Positions 12,700 through 18,104 of a stretch of DNA of 18,104 nucleotides are shown here, piece by piece; within the stretch, counting starts at the first letter, position 1, and each line of letters opens with the position of its first letter. The translations under genes were made by a program, and so were the position numbers. Source of the stretch: Nitrosomaritimum sp049414205 (GTDB lineage Archaea; Thermoproteota; Nitrososphaeria; Nitrososphaerales; Nitrosopumilaceae); assembly GCA_049414205.1 (NCBI GenBank), contig JBMSGE010000013.1:1-18104 (forward strand), given 5' to 3'. The notes under the pieces are model-generated. The model was not told where the DNA came from. It saw only the letters and a program-made list of their open reading frames with translations, and did not search any database.

Positions 12700-14474
12700 T
12701 TTTGAACTTTCACTCCTGTAATGTTTTTGAATTGTTCTTGCATGTCTACTTCTAACTGATCAAGTTTTGGCATCTCATCGTCTTTAATATCCATTCTTGC
12801 TTTAAGCATAGAACCAACGATTGACATTGCTCTAATATCTGCAAGTGATGCTCCCTCTTTAAGGGCTTGTTGACCTTTCTTGTAAAAGTCTACTAGCAAT
12901 TTTAGAAGTTTGTATTGTTTTTCAGGACTACAATAAGTATCAACATCATCAAATGAGTTTTGCTGTAACAGACCGATTTTTACCATTCTTGCAACCTCAA
13001 GAATTAGTTTTTCTTCGTCTGGTAATGCTTCAGGACCTAAAAGTCTAACAATCTCTTTTAGCGTATCTTCTCTTTGTAAAACTCCATATGCTTCACTTCT
13101 AAGGCTTAACCAATCCTCGTTGATGTTCTCTCCCCACCATTTTGCAATGTCTGCCAAATATCCAGAGTAGCTGTTCATCCAGTTAATTGATGGGTAGTGT
13201 CTAGAGTATGCAAGCTTTGCATCCAAAGCCCAGAAAGTTTTGATAAATCTCATTGTGTGTGTTGTAACTGGTTCTGTAAAGTCACCACCTGATGGAGATA
13301 CTGCTCCAACTAAAGTAACTGAACCATCGCGGTCTGGGCTTCCAGATGCTCTTACACGTCCTGCCCTTTCATAAAATTCTGCTAATCTTGATGCTAGATA
13401 TGATGGATATCCTTCTTCTGCAGGCATCTCTTCTAGACGGCCACTCATTTCACGAAGAGATTCGGCCCATCTACTAGTAGAGTCAGCTACAAGAACAACA
13501 TCTTTTCCCATATCTCTATAATATTCTGCAATTGTTACACCAGTGTAGATGCTTGCTTCTCTTGCTGCTACAGGCATGTTACTTGTGTTTGCTACCAAAA
13601 CTGTTCTGTCCATAAGTGGTTTTCCTGTTCTTGGATCTTTGAGTTCTGGGAATTCTACGAGTACTTCTGTCATTTCGTTTCCTCTTTCACCACATCCAAT
13701 GTATACTACAACTTGAGAGTCAGCCCACTTTGCAATTTGGTGTAGTGTTACGGTTTTACCAGTTCCAAAGGCCCCTGGGATAGAACCAGTACCGCCTTTT
13801 GCAATTGGGAAAAATGTGTCAATAACACGTTGTCCTGTTAGTAGTGGTACCGTTGGATCATATCTTTTTAGGAATGGTCGTGGTTTTCTTACAGGCCATT
13901 TGTGATACATCTTTAGTGGAATAGTTTGTCCATCTTTTTCTGTTGTTGCAACTTCTGTTTCTAAATCATAGTCTCCTTCACTTACAACATTTGTGATTTT
14001 CCCTCCTTTATGGTCAGGAGGTACCATAATAGAGTGTTCAATCAGGTCTGTTTCTTGAACAGTGCCTAGGACAGTTCCTGCAGTTACATCATCACCAATT
14101 GCTACTTTTGGAACAAAGTGGTATTGTTTGGTTAAATCTACAGGGGTTGTAGTAATACCTCTTCCAATAAAGGAACCTGAGGCTTTTGATAATTCTTTTA
14201 GAGGTCTTTGAATTCCATCATAAAGTTGTCCAATAATTCCTGGACCTAAAAGTACACTAAGTGGGTTACCAGTACCAATTACAGGCTCACCTGGTTTTAA
14301 TCCACTTGTTGATTCGTAAACTTGGATAAATGCGACATCTCCTGTTAATCTGATTACTTCTCCTACTAGTTTGGAATTTCCAACAGTTACAGTCTCATAC
14401 ATTTTTGCATCAGACATTCCGTCTGCCCGTACAGCCGGACCGCTTACCCAAACTATTCTACCTTGAGCTGCCAT
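12696..14474 (-). CDS. atpA: A-type ATP synthase catalytic subunit A
   Basis: Subunit A carries the three catalytic nucleotide sites. The 592-residue protein has the N-terminal barrel (1-70), the bulge domain typical of A/V-type A subunits (about 110-190, MVPPDHKGG), the P-loop GAFGTGKT (234-241, Lys240), the GERGNEM motif with the catalytic Glu, and VLVADSTSRWAESLREMSGRL. The usual archaeal P-loop is GPFGSGKT, so position 235 is Ala rather than Pro and 238 is Thr rather than Ser. The ATG is one base after the atpE stop and its last codons overlap the TTG of atpB by four bases. The remainder is orthodox and should be active. Confidence 0.97.
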   Translation of the reverse strand: MAAQGRIVWVSGPAVRADGMSDAKMYETVTVGNSKLVGEVIRLTGDVAFIQVYESTSGLKPGEPVIGTGNPLSVLLGPGIIGQLYDGIQRPLKELSKASGSFIGRGITTTPVDLTKQYHFVPKVAIGDDVTAGTVLGTVQETDLIEHSIMVPPDHKGGKITNVVSEGDYDLETEVATTEKDGQTIPLKMYHKWPVRKPRPFLKRYDPTVPLLTGQRVIDTFFPIAKGGTGSIPGAFGTGKTVTLHQIAKWADSQVVVYIGCGERGNEMTEVLVEFPELKDPRTGKPLMDRTVLVANTSNMPVAAREASIYTGVTIAEYYRDMGKDVVLVADSTSRWAESLREMSGRLEEMPAEEGYPSYLASRLAEFYERAGRVRASGSPDRDGSVTLVGAVSPSGGDFTEPVTTHTMRFIKTFWALDAKLAYSRHYPSINWMNSYSGYLADIAKWWGENINEDWLSLRSEAYGVLQREDTLKEIVRLLGPEALPDEEKLILEVARMVKIGLLQQNSFDDVDTYCSPEKQYKLLKLLVDFYKKGQQALKEGASLADIRAMSIVGSMLKARMDIKDDEMPKLDQLEVDMQEQFKNITGVKVQN

Positions 14475-14475
14475 A

Positions 14476-15078
14476 CTAATTACCTACTCCGAATTGGGTT
14501 GCAATATCCTTCCTAATTAAAGGCTTCAATCGTTCGATTCTTGCATCGACAGTATTGTCAAATGTCATAGAACCATCTTTGGATTTTACCTTAACACCGC
14601 CAAGACATTCAATAGTTTCTGAAGATAACTCAGATCCTGGATACTGTGATAACATGGATTGAACTATTTCTTTGTCCTTGGTATTTGTAAAAACAACTAT
14701 CTCTGTTGTTCCCAAGATTTTTGTTGATTCGTCTAAGAGAGATTTTATTAAATTAGAATAGTCACCACTGCGATCAGCATTTGCAATTTCATCTAGTGCT
14801 TTTTGGAATACTTTGTCAATTGACTCTTCAATTGTTGTAAGTTGCTTATTTCTGGCCTCAAGATCGGCGCTTCCCAGGATTTGTTTTTCAATTTTATCTG
14901 CCTCTTTTTTGCCGTCATTGATGATTTGGTCATATTCTTGCTCTAGATTTTTAGAGAAATCTTCTAGTTTTTGTTGAGATTCTGTGAGTGCCTCATTAAG
15001 ACCTGATAAGATATTTGATTCTGTTTGACTGAGAATTTTGTCTATGGTTCTTTCTAACGCAGAATCGGAAGCCAACAT
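14476..15078 (-). CDS. atpE: A-type ATP synthase subunit E (peripheral stalk)
   Basis: Subunit E forms peripheral stalks that hold the head still. The 200-residue protein has a long charged coiled-coil N-terminal half (about 5-100, SQQKLEDFSKNLEQEYDQI) and a globular C-terminal domain (about 105-200) with SSETIECLGGVKVKSKDGSM and the FDNTVDARIERLKPLIRKDIA segment, which is characteristic of E subunits. It is the first gene of the - strand operon and its promoter is in the short gap shared with the divergent atpI. The partner stalk subunit (G/H) was not found in the window. Confidence 0.93.
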   Translation of the reverse strand: MLASDSALERTIDKILSQTESNILSGLNEALTESQQKLEDFSKNLEQEYDQIINDGKKEADKIEKQILGSADLEARNKQLTTIEESIDKVFQKALDEIANADRSGDYSNLIKSLLDESTKILGTTEIVVFTNTKDKEIVQSMLSQYPGSELSSETIECLGGVKVKSKDGSMTFDNTVDARIERLKPLIRKDIATQFGVGN

Positions 15079-15166
15079 TTGGCGTTGACTCGCTAATAGA
15101 TTTTAATGTTTGGTAGTTGGTCCAATCAGAAAGATATTAAAAACAAAAAATAATCATCAAAGCATC
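15079..15166. promoter_or_regulatory. Divergent atpE / atpI promoter region
   Basis: On the - strand CATTAAAATC (about 15098-15107) sits about 26 bases before the atpE ATG. On the + strand GATATTAAAAAC (15133-15144) lies about 28 bases before the TTG at 15167. Both spacings fit leaderless archaeal promoters. If atpI instead starts at the TTG at 15110, part of this stretch is coding. Confidence 0.5.
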
Positions 15167-17263
15167 TTGGCTACCTCGGATCTAAAGCTTGGGACCGTTA
15201 TTTTACCAAGAAGTGAGTCTCCAAGAGCGATCTCAAGGCTTACGGAATTTACGTGGTTTCACAAAATAGACACTGAAAATGATCTTGTGACTCCAGAAAT
15301 AGATGACCTCCTTTTAGAGGCTCAAAAATCATACCAAGAGATTAATGATGTGATAAAAGGGCTAGAAATTCCTATGGATGTAGGAATTTTGGAGATACTT
15401 TTCAAAGGAACTGTAATCAAAAAAACAGATTATGAGATAGATGAGATTGATGAAATGATAAATTATCTAAAAGAGAACGCCCCTGGCATTATTCAAAAAC
15501 CTGCTGAATTGCTTGAAGAGCAAAAAAACATCAAGCATGCAATTGAAGAGTATACTTCACTCAGAGAGACTTTAGAGGTTGTTAAGAAAATGAAAATAGA
15601 TTTGAGTGGTTTTGGTTTGATGAAATATTTTTACACCAACCTATTTGTAATCAACTCTGCTGATTTTGAAGAAATAAATCGATCGTTAGAAGACATCACA
15701 ATTTACAAATACGATTTAGACAGTAAGGAAAAATCCGCACTTCTTATAATTTCTGATGTTGAAGATTCGGAAAAAGTTCTAAAGGTAATGAGGAGTTTCA
15801 ATTCTAATGCATTTACAATCCCTGAAGGAGTTTCACAGATTCCCAGTGAGGCATATGAGAATGCCAATGCAAAAATTAAAGAATTAACGGCAAAGCGATC
15901 ATCCATTAAAAAAGAAATTGCAGGGCTCAAAAAAGGCCTTAGACGAGATATTCTATCAATTCATGAAAAAGCAAAAATCGCAAAAGACGTGCTTGAGACT
16001 TTAAGAAAACCAGGAGGAACAAGACATTTTGCTGTAATTCAAGGATTTATTCCAGAAAAAATGGAGAAAAAATTCCATGATTCTACTAATCAATGGACGT
16101 CCGTTGTAGAAGAGGTTACTGATCCTAAACTGGTCAATCTGTTACCAACATTGTTTGATAACAAGAGATTCGTAAGAACATTTGAAGTAATAACAAAAAG
16201 TCAGGGCATTCCAAAGAATGGGGAACCAGATCCCACTCCAATGATTGCCTTGATGTGGCCTATTTTTTATGGATTAATGTTTGCAGATGTGGGTCATGGT
16301 TTATTGTTGATGGGTTTAGGATTATTATTCAAAGTAAAAGGACAAGGTGATATTTCAAAATGGGGAATGCTAATTGCAATTTCTGGAGCCTCTGCAGCAA
16401 TAGCTGGTGTAGGAGCAGGAGAAGCATTTGGTTATCACCTTGATCATTTAGGTCCCTTTGAAGGGTTGTTAGAAGAGGGCGGAGCCCTTTATTCGGTAAG
16501 TTGGATTGTAGGAATACTAAGCGTGGCAGAACTGACATTTGATCAAGTAATCAATATTCTTAAGGTCTCACTGTTCATTGGAATCATTCATCTTGTATGG
16601 GCAATGATTTTGAGGATGCAAAGACTTGCCCAAGCCGGTCAAAAACTTGTATTGTACATGGAGGCAATTCCAAATCTAACACTTTATGGCGGAATTGTTG
16701 TAATTATGATGTGTGCAATTGGTTCTCAATATGATGTAATGAACATGTATTCAAGAGTTCATACCGAAGCTGTTCCATGGGTAACAGTATTTTTGGGTGA
16801 TTGGGCTCAAGTTTGGATAGTTACCAGGATTGCAGTTATTGTTGTAATTGCTTCGATGGTCATAATGATGGTCGGAGGTATTATGCATGCAAAAAAACAT
16901 CCAGGAGAGGGAGATGCCGGAAGTGTTGTCATGGAGGTATTTCTTGGAAAAACAGTTGAAAGTTTAGCCCATACAATTAGTTATGCGAGGTTGGGAATTA
17001 TGCTTTTGGTGCATGCGGCGTTGTTGTTAACGGTTAACAATGCATACACTTCTCTTGGAGGTGCAGAATCAGGAGGAGCAATAGCAATGATTGTTGGAGG
17101 TAATTTAGGAATTATGATGATTGAAGGATTGATTGTATATATCCAGTCGCTTAGGTTGCATCTGTATGAATTCTTTACAAAGTGGTATGCAGGTGGTGCA
17201 AGACCATTTGCACAACTCAGACAAGAATTGATTTACAATAATTTCATCTGGAAAAAAAAGTAA
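15167..17263 (+). CDS. atpI: A-type ATP synthase membrane subunit I (a subunit)
   Basis: Subunit I holds the ion half-channels against the K ring and anchors the stalk. From this start the protein has 698 residues: a cytoplasmic, coiled-coil-rich N-terminal half (1 to about 350; KLGTVILPRSE opens it, as in the family) and a C-terminal half with about seven to eight membrane helices beginning at PTPMIALMWPIFYGLMFADVGHG (356 on). The essential Arg is Arg608 in LAHTISYARLGIMLLVHAAL, the SHTxSYxRL motif of a subunits. No ATG precedes the conserved start: TTG at 15167 has a box A at the right distance, while TTG at 15110 would add 19 residues not typical of the family. It is divergent from the other ATP synthase genes. 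Confidence 0.92.
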   Translation: MATSDLKLGTVILPRSESPRAISRLTEFTWFHKIDTENDLVTPEIDDLLLEAQKSYQEINDVIKGLEIPMDVGILEILFKGTVIKKTDYEIDEIDEMINYLKENAPGIIQKPAELLEEQKNIKHAIEEYTSLRETLEVVKKMKIDLSGFGLMKYFYTNLFVINSADFEEINRSLEDITIYKYDLDSKEKSALLIISDVEDSEKVLKVMRSFNSNAFTIPEGVSQIPSEAYENANAKIKELTAKRSSIKKEIAGLKKGLRRDILSIHEKAKIAKDVLETLRKPGGTRHFAVIQGFIPEKMEKKFHDSTNQWTSVVEEVTDPKLVNLLPTLFDNKRFVRTFEVITKSQGIPKNGEPDPTPMIALMWPIFYGLMFADVGHGLLLMGLGLLFKVKGQGDISKWGMLIAISGASAAIAGVGAGEAFGYHLDHLGPFEGLLEEGGALYSVSWIVGILSVAELTFDQVINILKVSLFIGIIHLVWAMILRMQRLAQAGQKLVLYMEAIPNLTLYGGIVVIMMCAIGSQYDVMNMYSRVHTEAVPWVTVFLGDWAQVWIVTRIAVIVVIASMVIMMVGGIMHAKKHPGEGDAGSVVMEVFLGKTVESLAHTISYARLGIMLLVHAALLLTVNNAYTSLGGAESGGAIAMIVGGNLGIMMIEGLIVYIQSLRLHLYEFFTKWYAGGARPFAQLRQELIYNNFIWKKK

Positions 17264-17313
17264 ATCAAAAATAAAATTTTAATATAAAAAATAATATTTA
17301 GATAAAGAAAAGT
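17264..17313. terminator. AT-rich convergent spacer, probable bidirectional terminator
   Basis: The 50 bases between the stops of atpI and the small - strand gene are almost all A and T. Read on the - strand they hold T-runs (CTTTTCTTTATC, then TATTATTTTTTATA, then TTTTATTTTTG), a typical archaeal T-tract terminator for the small gene. The + strand has shorter T-runs (ATTTTAATA) that may end atpI. No strong hairpin is seen. Confidence 0.45.
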
Positions 17314-17484
17314 TTATTCTTTATTGCCTTTGGCTTTATCGTGACCTTTTTGGGCCGCATCTTTTGCACCCTCATATCCTTTAGTGCCAAGTTCTGTTCC
17401 TTTTTCGATACCTTTCTTACCTAGATCTGTTCCTTTTTCTACACTCTTTTCAGCAGTATCTTTGAGTTTTTTTAGAAATCCCAT
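17314..17484 (-). CDS. Small LEA-like repeat protein (56 residues)
   Basis: An ATG (17482-17484) opens a 56-residue frame ending at TAA (17314-17316). The product begins MGFLKKLKDTAEKSV and then shows an 11-residue periodicity: EKGTDLGKKGI and EKGTELGTKGY are near-identical consecutive units, followed by two looser ones (EGAKDAAQKGH, then DKAKGNKE). This Lys/Glu/Gly-rich, hydrophilic 11-mer pattern resembles group 3 LEA and related stress proteins that form amphipathic helices when dried or at membranes. There is no signal peptide and no Cys. It lies 53 bases after the rhodanese gene on the same strand. Coding status is well supported by the repeat at protein level; the role is inference. Confidence 0.68.
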   Translation of the reverse strand: MGFLKKLKDTAEKSVEKGTDLGKKGIEKGTELGTKGYEGAKDAAQKGHDKAKGNKE

Positions 17485-17537
17485 ACAAGTTATTCTTATT
17501 TAAGATACAAAAACTCTTTGAAGAAATTGTTCTCAAG

Positions 17538-18104
17538 TTATTTTACAGCAGGAAGGTCTAATCTATTTCCCCATTCTCCCCAGGAACCAAGATATACTTT
17601 GACATTTTCAAATCCAAGTTTTTTCAAAACAATGAAAGAATTTGCGGCTCTATATGCCCCTTGGCAATAGGTAACAATCTCAGAATCTTTGGGAACATCA
17701 TAAAGTTCTGAGAGATCAGATTCATTTTTGATTGTGCCATCTTCGTTTACATTAAGCGCCCAATCAATATTGATGGAGTTTGGAATGTGCCCAGCTTGGG
17801 CGGCCCTTACTGTGGTGCCATCATATTCACCTACGGATCTTGCATCAATTATTTTCAGTTTATCAAAATTATCGCGGATATTCTCAAAGCCTGTGATAAG
17901 TGAAGAATCAATTTTTCCAGAATAATTAGTGGGTTGGAAGCTGTTTTGTTTTGTTTCAATCTCTAATTTTTCAGAGGTCCATTTTTTCATTCCTCCATCT
18001 AACATGACAACATTGGGGTGTGAGAAATACATTAACATCCAAACACCACGAGCTGCAAGCATCCCTGAAATTTCATCATAGAAGATTACCTTTTTCTCTT
18101 CTGT
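17538..18104 (-). CDS. Tandem-domain rhodanese / sulfurtransferase (N-terminus off the window)
   Basis: The frame stays open through the right edge, so the visible 188 residues are the C-terminal part of a thiosulfate or 3-mercaptopyruvate sulfurtransferase-like protein. The edge holds the end of the first domain (VIFYDEISGMLAARGVWML, VMLDGGMKKW), which has no active cysteine in the part seen. The second domain begins near KLKIIDARSVGEYDG and carries the catalytic loop CQGAYR (Cys codon 17664-17666), then LGSWGEWGNR near the end. Such enzymes move a sulfane sulfur onto acceptors through a Cys persulfide. The internal ATG at 18062 is not the start because homology continues upstream of it. About 90 residues are missing. 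Substrate cannot be told from the CQGAYR loop. Confidence 0.87.
   Translation of the reverse strand, partial: TEEKKVIFYDEISGMLAARGVWMLMYFSHPNVVMLDGGMKKWTSEKLEIETKQNSFQPTNYSGKIDSSLITGFENIRDNFDKLKIIDARSVGEYDGTTVRAAQAGHIPNSINIDWALNVNEDGTIKNESDLSELYDVPKDSEIVTYCQGAYRAANSFIVLKKLGFENVKVYLGSWGEWGNRLDLPAVK

Noticed and set aside
15106..15153. ATG at 15106 as a start for atpI
   Set aside because: It is out of frame with the atpI coding sequence and meets a stop after about 15 codons.
17538..18062. Rhodanese as a complete single-domain protein starting at ATG 18062
   Set aside because: Codons upstream of that ATG continue the rhodanese fold (VIFYDEISG) to the window edge, so the gene is cut by the edge.

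Overview
The window is an AT-rich archaeal chromosome segment, most likely from an ammonia-oxidising thaumarchaeon (Nitrososphaerota) close to Nitrosopumilus. The evidence is an archaeal A-type ATP synthase cluster, a protein with a C-terminal PEFG sorting signal (a thaumarchaeal hallmark), copper-handling CopC/CopD genes, archaeal aspartate carbamoyltransferase genes, and AT-rich box-A elements about 25-29 bases upstream of start codons, as expected for leaderless mRNAs. Coding density is very high: several convergent genes abut or overlap, and no tRNA, rRNA, insertion sequence or CRISPR array was seen.

Layout. (1) 1-3580, copper/export region: the possible tail of a + strand gene, an exported C-terminally anchored protein on the - strand, and divergently from it a 926-residue fusion of CopC, CopD, an extracellular beta-domain and a seven-bladed Vgb-like propeller. 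(2) 3570-6552, metal uptake: a - strand znuA-znuC-znuB type ABC importer and a divergent NikR-like ribbon-helix-helix regulator, with a dyad over the znuA promoter. (3) 6553-8651: a PEFG-CTERM surface protein and a stand-alone Lon N-terminal-domain protein. (4) 8717-10149: pyrB and pyrI, the two subunits of aspartate carbamoyltransferase, head to head with interlocked promoters. (5) 10187-17263, A-type ATP synthase: - strand genes E-A-B-D, a previously easy-to-miss 43-codon ORF, then K with its own promoter; the membrane subunit I is divergent on the + strand. Genes for subunits C and F (and any G/H) are not in the window. (6) 17314-18104: a 56-residue LEA-like small protein and the C-terminal part of a tandem-domain rhodanese running off the right edge.

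How they fit together: the window is mainly core physiology (energy conservation, pyrimidine synthesis, copper and divalent-metal homeostasis). The most unusual items are the CopC-CopD-propeller fusion, several exported proteins predicted to start with histidine after signal cleavage, the NikR-like regulator paired with a zinc-type importer, the altered catalytic P-loop and Na+-type ion-site residues in the ATP synthase, and two small unlisted ORFs. I saw no clearly new multi-gene system; the leads above are testable hypotheses.
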